From: Planctellipticum sp942493135
Lineage (GTDB): Bacteria > Planctomycetota > Planctomycetia > Planctomycetales > Planctomycetaceae
DNA: 64,000 bases
Assembly (NCBI GenBank): GCA_942493135.1
Contig: OW818684.1
Location: 4,712,001 to 4,776,000 of the forward strand
Direction of reading: 5' to 3'
Made by a program: the position numbers and the translations under genes. Below are positions 10,980-19,201 of the stretch, piece by piece. Under the pieces are notes generated by a model that had not been told where the DNA came from, made no database searches, and saw nothing but the letters and a program-made list of their open reading frames with translations. Numbering within the stretch: the stretch's first letter is position 1; each line of letters begins with the position of its first letter.

Positions 10980-11574
10980 CGGGCGTCTCAAAAGACTCTT
11001 CTCAACCAGTCAAGGCTATGATTACTGTTCGGAAATATGTAGCTCCGCCAGTTCGCAGAGACACCGCACGAGTTCGATACGCTTCGATTGTGCAAAACCG
11101 CTCCCGTTGCATTCACGAAGCACACCGGAACCTGCCGCTAACAGAAGTCGAGATCCACGAAAACGCCTGCACTGTTCGTAACTCATTGCTTCTGAGTTGA
11201 CGGTTTGAGATAACCCCTCTGCTGTAACTCCGGACAACGAATTCTCGTCCCCATCTGGGGTCGGCCACTTTGGGGCGTCACCAAGCGGATTGCCGAACAT
11301 CCGGGAACTCGAAAACTCAGCCCCATCCACCCACCTTTTTCCAGAACGATCTCTCACAACTAACCGCACAACGCCAGAAACTTCGGGGCCGAGCTTCAGT
11401 GCCCGGATTCGGGGCAAGCCCGCCCGCCGAGCCGGCATTCACTCGGTCAGTCCAGGCTTCAGTTTCGTTGTAAGTCATTTTCTGGAAATCGATTGCGGAA
11501 CTCACGGAGCCGCTCTAACCCCGCTGGCACGAGATTTCCTCTCTGGAGCTTCACACTCTGGGGAGGCGACATTG
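10980..11574. other. Stretch without a recognisable gene
   Basis: About 595 bases between a small membrane-protein gene and a peptidase-like gene. Open frames here on both strands have no family resemblance, no convincing ribosome binding site and shadow-like composition. The last part (11560-11574) holds the strong GGGAGG ribosome binding site of the next gene. Nothing else was identified. Confidence 0.4.
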
Positions 11575-12537
11575 ATGAGATTCGGCGAAGTCTGTTGCTG
11601 GGTTGTGCTGGCCGCGTGGCTTCCCCCCATCTTTGCCGCCGAGTCTCCCTCCCCCATTCTGACCGAACGCCACAGTCAGGGATGGCGCGTTGTCGAGACT
11701 CCCAACTTCTGCTGCTGGAGCCAGCTCGGTTCCCCCGAGGCCCGCGAACTTGCGGAAGCCTGCGAAATCTGGCGGACGGCGCTCTCCGACGCCTGGCTGA
11801 CCGACGGCCTCACAAAACCGTCTTGGACGCCCCGTTGCGATGTCGTCGTTTACCCGACGCAACACGCCTACGGCGCAGCACTCGGACGTCCACAGGACAC
11901 TTCGGTCGGATCGACGTCGCTGAAGTTCGATGGCGACCGGGTCACCCACCGGCGAATTGATCTGCGCGCGGACGCCGTCGACTGGTCGAACGCCGCCCTG
12001 CCTCACGAGCTCACGCACGTCGTACTCGGCGACCGCTTCGCCGGCCGGCCCCTGCCCAAATGGGCTGACGAAGGGATGGCGATGCTCGCCGAATCGTCCG
12101 TCAAGCGGGAATTCCGCCGAACGCATCTGGCCGCAATGCTCAGCCGGCATCCCGGCTACCCGATGTCCGATCTGGTTCGCGTCGATCGTCTCCCCCCGGC
12201 GGAATGGCGGGACGCGTTCTACGGCCAAAGCGCAGCACTCGTGACCCTGCTGGTCGAACGCAAGTCCTCCCAGGTCTTCGCGGCCTGCATCGAAGACAGC
12301 CTGAGATTAGGACTGGAAGCCGCATTGCGGAAGCACTACGACCTGGCCCATCTCGCGGCGCTCCAGGCGGAGTGGCAACAGGCGGCGCGCCTGCCCGAGT
12401 CCTTAATGGGCAGCCAGTTTGTCGGCGAAATCGAACTGCGGCTCAGCCGCCGTCAGCCTGAAACGACGGCCAGCATCGGCCTGAGCAAGGCCGCGGGAGT
12501 GCAGGATTCTCCTCCGCAGGTTCTGGCGATCGATTGA
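11575..12537 (+). CDS. Secreted gluzincin-type metallopeptidase-like protein
   Basis: About 320 residues. ATG 11575 has GGGAGG eight bases upstream and begins a signal peptide (CCWVVLAAWLPPIFAAES). The zinc motif HELTH is at residues 144-148 (ALPHELTHVVLGDRF). A glutamate at 166 in KWADEGMAML fits the third ligand of the gluzincin (MA) clan. The layout resembles the peptidase MA-like proteins common in planctomycetes. It probably acts outside the cytoplasm; the substrate is unknown. The gene is convergent with the exported protein at 12677-13015, and the two share a hairpin between them. Confidence 0.8.
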   Translation: MRFGEVCCWVVLAAWLPPIFAAESPSPILTERHSQGWRVVETPNFCCWSQLGSPEARELAEACEIWRTALSDAWLTDGLTKPSWTPRCDVVVYPTQHAYGAALGRPQDTSVGSTSLKFDGDRVTHRRIDLRADAVDWSNAALPHELTHVVLGDRFAGRPLPKWADEGMAMLAESSVKREFRRTHLAAMLSRHPGYPMSDLVRVDRLPPAEWRDAFYGQSAALVTLLVERKSSQVFAACIEDSLRLGLEAALRKHYDLAHLAALQAEWQQAARLPESLMGSQFVGEIELRLSRRQPETTASIGLSKAAGVQDSPPQVLAID

Positions 12538-12577
12538 TCGCATCGGAAGCCGTAGTAGCGTTTCCCCCGAAAACACA

Positions 12578-12624
12578 GCGAGGCCGCATTCTCCGGAACG
12601 GACGAACCGGAAAACGCAGCCTCG
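12578..12624. terminator. Hairpin between convergent genes (bidirectional terminator candidate)
   Basis: GCGAGGC at 12578-12584 pairs with GCCTCGC near 12619-12625, and inner CCGG blocks extend the stem with mismatches. It lies 40 bases after one stop codon and 52 bases before the opposing stop. There is no long T-run on either side, so the terminator role is inferred from position. Confidence 0.45.
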
Positions 12625-12676
12625 CCGCGGTCTGTCAGCAGAAGTCTCGTCTCAGTGGGTGCTTCCGTCGGTTGGC

Positions 12677-13015
12677 TTAGCGGCCGTAGTTCCCCTGAGC
12701 CTTGTAGCTGCCGCTCAGGTAGTGCGGCTGACGGCTCTGGGCCACCGGGGTGGCATAGTAGGTCGGGGCAGGAACAACGCCGCCCGGTTCATAGGAGAAA
12801 CTCTGGTAGCTGTCACCCGGGGCTGGAGGCATCTGAGCCGTTTGCGGCTGCGGTGTCGCGACGTTCGCCGTGCAGCAGGAGACGACCGCCGGCTGGACGG
12901 AGCAGCAGCACGCCCGCCGATGATGATTGTGGCGATACCGGCCGGCCGATGCGTCGGACGGCAACAGAAAGGCCCCACATGCCAACGCGACGGCCAGAAA
13001 TGTCAACTTGCTCAT
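12677..13015 (-). CDS. Small exported Cys/Pro-rich protein
   Basis: 112 residues from ATG 13015, which has GGGAG upstream; an in-frame upstream start would add a non-signal Arg/Ser-rich extension. Signal peptide MSKLTFLAVALACGAFLLPS ends near DASAG. The mature chain has a basic His patch (RYRHNHHRRACCCS), scattered Cys, then a Pro/Gln/Tyr-rich tail. It looks like the short exported proteins of unknown function common in planctomycetes. Adjacent Cys residues may bind metal or form disulphides; this is inference only. Confidence 0.6.
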   Translation of the reverse strand: MSKLTFLAVALACGAFLLPSDASAGRYRHNHHRRACCCSVQPAVVSCCTANVATPQPQTAQMPPAPGDSYQSFSYEPGGVVPAPTYYATPVAQSRQPHYLSGSYKAQGNYGR

Positions 13016-13274
13016 GATGTCAACTCCCGAAGCAGAGTCGACCGACGGGACAGACCACCCGCACCGACACCTTGCCGGTGCAGTCCCCGACGGTGACCGT
13101 TGCGAACGACTGGCTGGCACCGGAGGGACAAACCTCGGGCGAGTACGTCGTTCGTAGCGTGCTCCCTACACCCCAAGTCTAACCTGCGGAGACCGCCGGG
13201 GAATCGTCTCTTTCTGAAACCCCCGTTATTGTGGCGGCGACGCTGCCGCAAACGCCTGTCGAGCGGGTCGTGGC

Positions 13275-14747
13275 TCACGGGCCGTATTGCCGCAGATAAC
13301 CTGCCACGGGGAGTTTGCGGGCCGTATTGACGGAGCTCATGTACCGGATCTTGCCGAAGATCGGGCGTTCCGGACCCCAGGCCCGATCATAGCGTCCGAA
13401 GACCCAGAAGATCCCCGAGTACGAATTCGGATTCCGCCCGTCCACCGCGTACTTGTTGTTGAGGTGAATCAGCGTCTCGACCGCCTCTTCCGGCGACGCC
13501 GACCATTCGAGCACCTTCTTGCCCCACAACATCCGCAGGTAATTGTGCATCCGCCCTTCGCGCACAAGCTGCCGCTGGGCCGCATTCCACAACTCGTCGT
13601 GCGTCTCCGCGGCTTCCAACTCGTCCACCGAATAACACCACGGCCGCGGATCGCGGGCATGATCCTCCAGCGTCCGCCGCGCCCACTCAGGCAGTGAACC
13701 ATACTGGTCGTAGTCGCTGCGGTGCGAACACAAATTAAAACCCAGTTCGCGCCAGGTGATCAGCTCATCCAGAAACGACTCCGCCTCGGGACTCATCATC
13801 CACCACCCTTCGCGGCTGCCCGAAGCCTTCTCCGCCAGCCGTTCCGGGAACCAGCTCTCTCGCTTGATGATCGCCGCAAAGACCTCGTGAGCGCCGATCT
13901 GCCCGAAGTGCAGATACGGCGACAAACCGCTCGCAGCTTCCCGCTCGGGATCGTTGCGATGCTCGGCGTACCGGTCCAGACGCGACTCCAGAAATGTCCG
14001 CAGAACCTTCCGCCCCGCCGTCTCGCCGCCTCGAAACACGGCCGCTCCAACCGAGTGATCGATCGGAATCTCCGCCAGCGCAGCGGCATCGCCGCTCAGC
14101 AGGCGGTCGTCGATGGCGGGCAGCTCACGAATTGCCGCCGGCCAGAGCGATTCTGCGAATCGCGGCACGTCCCGGCCACGGAACGGATCGGGCTCCGGAA
14201 GCTCACCGAGGTGCGGCCGCAGGTTCTTCTGCAGGAACCGCCGAAACGCATGCGCCGTCGGAAACACCACATCCGTCCCTCGCATCGGCCACAGACCGTT
14301 CCCGTCGACCGCCTCCATGCGAACCGGACAGCGCGCGGCCCCGGCCTCCAGCATCTGCGGCAGGAAGTGGCAGGGAAAGTCGTCGGCAATCACCACGCAG
14401 GCCCGACGCACCAGTGCGTCGAAAACGTCGCTGGCGGCTCCGGGCGTCCGCTCGACATACGGCAGGTACCCCGCGCCGACGTCCTTCAGTCGCCCCTGCT
14501 GATCCCGCATTCCCTGCAGCACAAACGCATGAAACCGGTCGCAATCCCACCGGCCCCGGCAGCCGATCGGCTCGAACACCAGCAGCGGCTTCCGCAAAAA
14601 CTCGCACCAGTCGAGCGCCCGCTGCAGGGCGAAACTCGCGTGCGTCCGCCGGGCCGCCGTCATCCAGTACAGCACGAACTCGCCGTCGGAACGCTCCGGT
14701 TGAACATTGGCCTGGCGGAGACGCAGCTCCGGAACGGACGATTTCAA
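13275..14747 (-). CDS. phr: Class II deoxyribodipyrimidine photolyase
   Basis: 490 residues. It repairs UV-induced cyclobutane pyrimidine dimers with FADH- and blue light. An N-terminal Rossmann-like domain (FVLYWMTAARRTHASFALQR) is followed by the helical FAD domain. Class II hallmarks are clear: WWMMSPEAESFLDELITWRE, EGRMHNYLRMLWGKKVLEWS and DGRNPNSYSGIFWVFGRYDR, then the AWGPERPIFGKIRYMS end. The next gene upstream on this strand encodes a VOC protein 29 bases away, followed by a sigma factor, so transcription may be shared. The divergent CarH-like gene beyond the sigma factor fits light-regulated expression. Confidence 0.95.
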   Translation of the reverse strand: MKSSVPELRLRQANVQPERSDGEFVLYWMTAARRTHASFALQRALDWCEFLRKPLLVFEPIGCRGRWDCDRFHAFVLQGMRDQQGRLKDVGAGYLPYVERTPGAASDVFDALVRRACVVIADDFPCHFLPQMLEAGAARCPVRMEAVDGNGLWPMRGTDVVFPTAHAFRRFLQKNLRPHLGELPEPDPFRGRDVPRFAESLWPAAIRELPAIDDRLLSGDAAALAEIPIDHSVGAAVFRGGETAGRKVLRTFLESRLDRYAEHRNDPEREAASGLSPYLHFGQIGAHEVFAAIIKRESWFPERLAEKASGSREGWWMMSPEAESFLDELITWRELGFNLCSHRSDYDQYGSLPEWARRTLEDHARDPRPWCYSVDELEAAETHDELWNAAQRQLVREGRMHNYLRMLWGKKVLEWSASPEEAVETLIHLNNKYAVDGRNPNSYSGIFWVFGRYDRAWGPERPIFGKIRYMSSVNTARKLPVAGYLRQYGP

Positions 14748-14776
14748 CGACAGACCTTTCTCTCAACTTCGATCGT

Positions 14777-15103
14777 TCAGCCCTGTCCGCACGACTCGGG
14801 CGACATCATTTCGACCACGTTGCCCGACGGATCGCTGATGTAAATCGACTCGGTCCCGTCCCGGTGCCGCTTCAGCGTGCCGTACTTGTGTGCGGACGGA
14901 GTCACAAACCCGATGTGCGGAGGATGCTGCTCCGGCAGCACCAGCGCCAGGCTCACGTTGCCAAACTTCAGCATCGCCCACGTGTCGTCCTGGTAAGCAA
15001 CTTCGCACCGAAACGTCTCGCGATACCAGTCGACCGCCTCAGAAATGCTCTGCACGGAGATTGCAATGTGATGCAGCGAGTCCAGGGACGATGACGATTC
15101 CAT
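14777..15103 (-). CDS. VOC (glyoxalase/dioxygenase-fold) protein
   Basis: About 108 residues from ATG 15103, which has GGGAG upstream; a TTG two codons earlier is possible. It is a single VOC module: LHHIAISVQSISEAVDWYRE at the start and DGTESIYISDPSGNVVEMM at the end, with metal-ligand candidates H (in LHHIAI) and E (in VVEMM). The family includes glyoxalases, dioxygenases and fosfomycin-type resistance proteins, so the substrate cannot be assigned. The gap to the photolyase gene is 29 bases, which suggests co-transcription. Confidence 0.85.
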   Translation of the reverse strand: MESSSSLDSLHHIAISVQSISEAVDWYRETFRCEVAYQDDTWAMLKFGNVSLALVLPEQHPPHIGFVTPSAHKYGTLKRHRDGTESIYISDPSGNVVEMMSPESCGQG

Positions 15104-15167
15104 GTTCAAGCTCCCGCAGGAATGCCGTCAGTTTCGGCGACCGCAGCAGCAAGTCGCTCGACGTACT

Positions 15168-16178
15168 TCAATCCTCCAGCATACTCAGTTCGAGATTCAT
15201 TGAGGATTGCAGCTCGCCCGCCAGCTCTCGCAGCTTGTCGATCGCCCGGATCTGCAGTTGCCGGACTCGCTCCTTGCAGATCCCCAGTTCCCGGGACAGA
15301 ACCAGCAGCGTCGGAGCCTCTTCTCCCGTCTCCAGGCTGTAACGCGCCTTCAGAATCGTGATCTCCCGCTCGCTCAGATGCTCGTGCATCCGCTCGACCA
15401 GCGCCTGGAACAGCTCCAGTTCGGCCGGCCCCGCCTGGCCGACCACCGAATCGGGCTGCGGCGCCGTCTGAATCAGCTCCGGAGCGGCAAACGTCAGCCG
15501 GGCCTTCTCCTTCTGCCGCCGGTCCATCCGCCGAAAAAACGTCCGGCGGATCGCGTGCGTCGCGTACGTACTGAACCGGAATCCCCGGCTGTAGTCGAAC
15601 TTCTCCACCGCCTGCACCAGCGTCAGATTCCCATCGCTCACCAGATCGTCGAAGCCGTGGTCCGTATCGGCGTACTTTCGCGCGTTGGCGACGACCAGCC
15701 GCAGGTTTGCCTGCACGATCTGATTCCGGACGATCGCGGCCTCAGCGAGCAACTGCTCGATCCGTTCAATCCGCGGTCGCGACGGTCGGCGAGGATTCAG
15801 CCCGCTTTGCTCCCGCCGAGCCTGCCACTTCAAAAAATTGTACTTCCGGAAGAGATGCTGCTCCTGGTGCGGGGTCAGCAGCGGTGTCCGGTAGAGAGCC
15901 GCCAGATAGGCGGGGATCCCGGCCGGTGCCGCCGTCCTCCGCCGATTCGGTTCGCTGATTTCATTCAAAGCGTCCTTTTCGACAGCCGCCGCGTCGAGAT
16001 TCTCAAACTCGTCGCTCGGAATGAATCGAATCTCCAGGCCCAGCAGTCGTCCCGCACGCTCACGCAGTGCGGAACCTGATTCTGCAGACGTTGCCAGCGT
16101 TGAAGCTGCGAGGGAAACCTTTGAAGCAGAGTTCGAGAATTCGGTCCGACGCCGGTTGCGGCTGGCGGTTGCGACCAT
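15168..16178 (-). CDS. Sigma-70 family RNA polymerase sigma factor
   Basis: About 336 residues. ATG 16178 (MVATASRNRRRT) has GGAGC upstream. Region 1.2-like sequence (IPAYLAALYRTPLLTPHQEQ) precedes region 2 (IVQANLRLVVANARKYADTD, DDLVSDGNLTLVQAVEKFDY, FRFSTYATHAIRRTF). Region 4 is LSEREITILKARYSL with the helix-turn-helix LGICKERVRQLQIRAIDKLR. This places it in sigma-70 group 2/3 rather than ECF. A good promoter lies at 16239-16268. It is divergent from a CarH-like regulator and upstream of the VOC and photolyase genes, so a role in a light or stress response is inferred. Confidence 0.92.
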   Translation of the reverse strand: MVATASRNRRRTEFSNSASKVSLAASTLATSAESGSALRERAGRLLGLEIRFIPSDEFENLDAAAVEKDALNEISEPNRRRTAAPAGIPAYLAALYRTPLLTPHQEQHLFRKYNFLKWQARREQSGLNPRRPSRPRIERIEQLLAEAAIVRNQIVQANLRLVVANARKYADTDHGFDDLVSDGNLTLVQAVEKFDYSRGFRFSTYATHAIRRTFFRRMDRRQKEKARLTFAAPELIQTAPQPDSVVGQAGPAELELFQALVERMHEHLSEREITILKARYSLETGEEAPTLLVLSRELGICKERVRQLQIRAIDKLRELAGELQSSMNLELSMLED

Positions 16179-16238
16179 GAGAACAGCTCCAGAGATTTGG
16201 TGGCCTGGCGTCAAGATTCGTTCAAAACGTTCAATTGC

Positions 16239-16268
16239 TTTATACGGCTTTGTGCTTCAGAATGGCAA
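16239..16268 (-). promoter_or_regulatory. Sigma-70-type promoter for the sigma-factor gene
   Basis: On the minus strand TTGCCA (16268-16263) and TATAAA (16244-16239) are separated by 18 bases, each matching consensus at five of six positions. The predicted RNA start near 16232 leaves a leader of about 54 bases to the ATG at 16178. Confidence 0.6.
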
Positions 16269-16310
16269 GTAAAATTCGTGCAAATCGTGCGTTTGTCGAC
16301 ATCAGCCGGG

Positions 16311-16339
16311 TTGACCAGCCCAGAATCGCGGGATTGAAT
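16311..16339 (+). promoter_or_regulatory. Possible promoter for the CarH-like gene
   Basis: TTGACC (16311-16316) and TTGAAT (16334-16339) with a 17-base spacer, about 80 bases before the GTG start. The -10 match is only four of six, so this is tentative. It lies within 75 bases of the divergent sigma-gene promoter, so one bound regulator could affect both. Confidence 0.35.
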
Positions 16340-16420
16340 GACTCTCGAAAACTTCTTAACGTCTTTGTCTACAGAGAGTTGCGAGTCCTGTTCATCCGCG
16401 TCCCCCCGAAGAGGCCCCCT

Positions 16421-17362
16421 GTGTCCCTCCCGGAATTCGTTTCCCCGAAGCAGTTGGCCCGCGCCATTGGGGTCAGCGAATCGTCGGTGAAACGCTGGTG
16501 CGACCAGGGACTCCTCGAAACCGGCCGGACGGCCGGCGGTCACCGTCGCCTGTCACTTCCCCAGACACTGGAGTTCCTCCGGGCGCGACAGTTCACCGTC
16601 GTCGATCCCACCCTCCTGGGCCTCCCCGCCGCCTGCGGGCAGGGAGAACGAACCGCCGAACGGGCTCGCCAACGCCTGCTGGAAGCGCTCATCGACGGCG
16701 ACGACGAACGATCCCGCCAGGTCCTGTTCGACCTCTATCTCGCAGGACGCAGCATTCTCGAACTCTGCGACTCCCTCCTGACGCCGGTCCTCCACGAAAT
16801 CGGCGACCGCTGGGACTGCGGCTCCCTCGAGGTCTACCAGGAACGGCGGGCCTGCGAATTCGTCATTCGCATTCTCCACGAGTTGCGACGCCTCACGCCG
16901 GAGCCTCCCGAAAGTGCTCCGATCGCCATCGGCGGAACCGGCCCGGACGACTTCTATTCCGTCCCGACAACGATGGTGGAGCTGCTTCTCCGGGCCGGCG
17001 GCTGGCGGGCCAGCTCTCTCGGAAGCGGCCTGCCGTTCGACACGCTCGTGCAGGCCCTCGAACACGTGAGACCGCAGTTATTCTGGCTGAGCGTGACGCA
17101 TTTGGGATCGGCGGACCAGTTCGCCGAAGGCTTCACGCGACTCTCGGCCGCGGCTGCGAAACTCAAGATCCCGCTGGTGGTCGGCGGTCAGGCCCTCTCC
17201 GAAGAAATTCGCAGCCGTCTCCGTTTCACCGCATACTGCGATACGCTGCGGCATCTCGACGCAACCGCACTGACATTGCGGGAATCGATCGGGCCCGCGA
17301 AAATGCCGACGGAGAAGCGCGCGCAGCCCGTCGCACGGCCCAATGCACAGCCGGACGGATAA
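16421..17362 (+). CDS. MerR-type regulator with CarH-like cobalamin-binding region (degenerate)
   Basis: 313 residues. The GTG at 16421 has GAAGAGG six bases upstream. The N-terminus is a MerR winged helix (VSPKQLARAIGVSESSVKRW then LLETGRTAGGHRRL). A helical bundle (about 80-158) and a Rossmann-type domain (about 165-290) follow, as in CarH/LitR photoreceptors. By eye, W131 and E141 align with the CarH positions, but the EH pair is ER (R142), residue 132 is D, and the lower-axial His falls in DDFYSVPTTM with no His. Cobalamin binding is therefore doubtful. It is divergent from the sigma-factor gene and near the photolyase gene. A transcriptional regulator role is secure; light sensing is inference. 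Confidence 0.82.
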   Translation: MSLPEFVSPKQLARAIGVSESSVKRWCDQGLLETGRTAGGHRRLSLPQTLEFLRARQFTVVDPTLLGLPAACGQGERTAERARQRLLEALIDGDDERSRQVLFDLYLAGRSILELCDSLLTPVLHEIGDRWDCGSLEVYQERRACEFVIRILHELRRLTPEPPESAPIAIGGTGPDDFYSVPTTMVELLLRAGGWRASSLGSGLPFDTLVQALEHVRPQLFWLSVTHLGSADQFAEGFTRLSAAAAKLKIPLVVGGQALSEEIRSRLRFTAYCDTLRHLDATALTLRESIGPAKMPTEKRAQPVARPNAQPDG

Positions 17363-17387
17363 ACGCGACGGCAGACAGGATGTCCCC

Positions 17388-18896
17388 ATGCCACGGCCCC
17401 CCGATGACTCGCCCCGGGTTTCACCCTTTCGCACGCGGTTGACCGCCGGACTGCTCGCGGGTGCCCTTCTGTCACTGGTGGCGTGCGTCAGTCTGTATCG
17501 TTCCGCGATTCTCCCCGGACCGTCCGACCGCCAGGCAGGTGCTGCGTCGGGGCCCGCCAGAGTCGCCGACGAAGATCTGCATCGACCGAAGCGCCTTCCC
17601 GACCGGGTGATTCTGACATTTGCCGGCGATCCCGCCCGATCCGCAGCCGTCAACTGGCGGACCGATCTCTCCGTCGCCCGGGGCGTGGCGCAGATTGCCG
17701 TCGCAGGCGACAACCGGGACTTTCAGGACGCCGCCCGGCAGATCGTGGCGCGCACCGAATCATTCGCCAGCCGGATCAACGAGGCCCACTTCCACTCCGT
17801 CCTGTTCGACGAACTGACCCCCGGAACCCGCTACGCCTATCGCGTAGGGGACGGACAGAACTGGACTGAATGGTTTCACTTCAGCACCGCTTCTACGAAC
17901 GACGAGCCCTTCACGTTTCTGTATTTCGGGGATGCGCAGACCGAATTGAAACCTCTCTGGTCGCGAGTCGTCCGCGAAGCCTTCACGAACGCACCCAAAG
18001 CCCGGTTTCTGCTCCACGCCGGCGACCTCGTCAACGATCCCAACAGCGACGCGCAATGGGGAGAATGGTTCCAGGCCGGCGGCTGGCTGAATGCCATGAC
18101 CCCCAACGTCATGACCCCCGGCAACCACGAGTACCACAAAGTCGGACTGTTCAAGACGCTCGAACTGACCCCCCACTGGCGTCCGCAGTTCATGTTGCCG
18201 GAAAACGGTCCGCCGGAACTGGCCGAGACCGTCTATACGTTCGACTATCAGGGCGTCCGATTCATTTCGCTGAACTCGAACGAAAGGCAGCAGGAGCAGG
18301 TCCCCTGGCTGGAACACGTCCTCGCCACGAATCCGCAGCGGTGGACCATCATTACGTTTCATCACCCCATCTACTCGGCCTCCGGCCTGCGGACCGATTC
18401 GGAGCTGGAACGCAACACTCTGCTGCGGAACTTGTGGCAACCGGTTTTTGATCGAAATCGAGTCGATCTCGTCCTCCAGGGACACGATCATACGTATGCC
18501 CGCTCCGGCCTGGTGTCCGGAGGAGAACAATCGGCGACGGAGAAAAACATCCCCGAAGGAGTCACTGCCCGGAGTCCGACGTCCGGAACGGTCTACGTCG
18601 TCTCCGTGAGCGGGCCGAAGATGTATCAGTTGCCGGATTCCGCCAGCACGGAGTTCGAACGTGTCGCCGAGAACACTCAGCTCTTTCAGATCATCAGCAT
18701 TGATGGCGGCCGGCTGATCTACGAGGCCCGCACCGCCACGGGACTCCTCTACGACGGTTTCGTTCTGGAGAAGCAGTCCCATGGACCGAACCGGCTGATC
18801 GAGCAGATCCCCGCAACTCCAGCGCGTCTTCGCCCTCGAGCGGGGATTAGCGAGCAGCGAATAGGGAATCGCGAGCAGCCAGAAGAAGAGGGCTGA
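17388..18896 (+). CDS. Purple acid phosphatase-like metallophosphoesterase
   Basis: About 502 residues from ATG 17388, which has AGGA eight bases upstream; an in-frame ATG at 17343 overlaps the preceding gene. The N-terminal segment ends in a good lipobox (LLSLVAC), so it may be a lipoprotein. A fibronectin-like purple-acid-phosphatase N domain (PDRVILTFAGDPARSAAVNW) precedes the catalytic domain. All metal motifs are visible: FGDAQ, HAGDLVND, GNHEYH, FHHPIYS and GHDHTYAR. It likely hydrolyses phosphate esters outside the cytoplasm. The last 15 or so residues (ISEQRIGNREQPEEEG) are encoded by a repeat element that also carries the stop codon. Confidence 0.88.
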   Translation: MPRPPDDSPRVSPFRTRLTAGLLAGALLSLVACVSLYRSAILPGPSDRQAGAASGPARVADEDLHRPKRLPDRVILTFAGDPARSAAVNWRTDLSVARGVAQIAVAGDNRDFQDAARQIVARTESFASRINEAHFHSVLFDELTPGTRYAYRVGDGQNWTEWFHFSTASTNDEPFTFLYFGDAQTELKPLWSRVVREAFTNAPKARFLLHAGDLVNDPNSDAQWGEWFQAGGWLNAMTPNVMTPGNHEYHKVGLFKTLELTPHWRPQFMLPENGPPELAETVYTFDYQGVRFISLNSNERQQEQVPWLEHVLATNPQRWTIITFHHPIYSASGLRTDSELERNTLLRNLWQPVFDRNRVDLVLQGHDHTYARSGLVSGGEQSATEKNIPEGVTARSPTSGTVYVVSVSGPKMYQLPDSASTEFERVAENTQLFQIISIDGGRLIYEARTATGLLYDGFVLEKQSHGPNRLIEQIPATPARLRPRAGISEQRIGNREQPEEEG

Positions 18897-18987
18897 TCGC
18901 GCATCGCCAGACTGGAGCATCCACCACTCCCGGCCTATTCTGGCTCTCGACTCTGGACTCTCGTCTCTCGACTTTCTTCAACACTTC
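18845..18987 (+). repeat. Composite 3'-end repeat element, copy A
   Basis: The first block is AGCGAGCAGCGAATAG at about 18849. Then comes GAGGGCTGATCGC around 18888-18900, containing the phosphatase stop TGA. The third block is CTCTCGACTCTGGACTCTCG at about 18945-18964, followed by TCTCTCGACTTTC. The same blocks, in the same order and orientation relative to the upstream gene, recur at 52565-52428 on the minus strand. Confidence 0.7.
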
Positions 18988-19080
18988 TCTTCCTGGCGTC
19001 TTGGCGTTCCGTTTTGCGCCTTTGTGTGAAATCTTCGGCCTTCCGGCTTCTCTGCTCCCTCTGCATCTCTGCGAGAGGTC
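18988..19080. repeat. CTTTGTG/CTCTGCG-type dispersed repeat
   Basis: TCTTGGCGTTCCGTTTTGCG (about 19000-19019) followed by CCTTTGTGTGAAATCTTC, then CCCTCTGCATCTCTGCGAGA (about 19056-19075). These belong to the low-complexity 'GCGTCTTTGCG' kind of intergenic repeat that recurs across planctomycete genomes. No coding potential is evident between 18897 and 19201 apart from these repeats. Confidence 0.5.
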
Positions 19081-19201
19081 TTTCGAATCTGGATTCGCCC
19101 CGGCGAACTTGATCCGCTTGTGTTCGCGGAACATGATCGTCATTTCCGGGCCGTTGCGCCCCGACGATCACAGCTCCGAGTCCGACAGTGAAAGTTCCTC
19201 A

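Noticed and set aside
11022..11438. A 138-codon minus-strand frame in the gap before the peptidase-like gene
   Set aside because: No ribosome binding site, signal peptide or domain; low-complexity Arg/Ser/Gly composition.
13275..17362. Carotenoid biosynthesis cluster, as in other CarH neighbourhoods
   Set aside because: No crt-type gene (phytoene synthase or desaturase) is present in the window; only photolyase, VOC and sigma genes adjoin.
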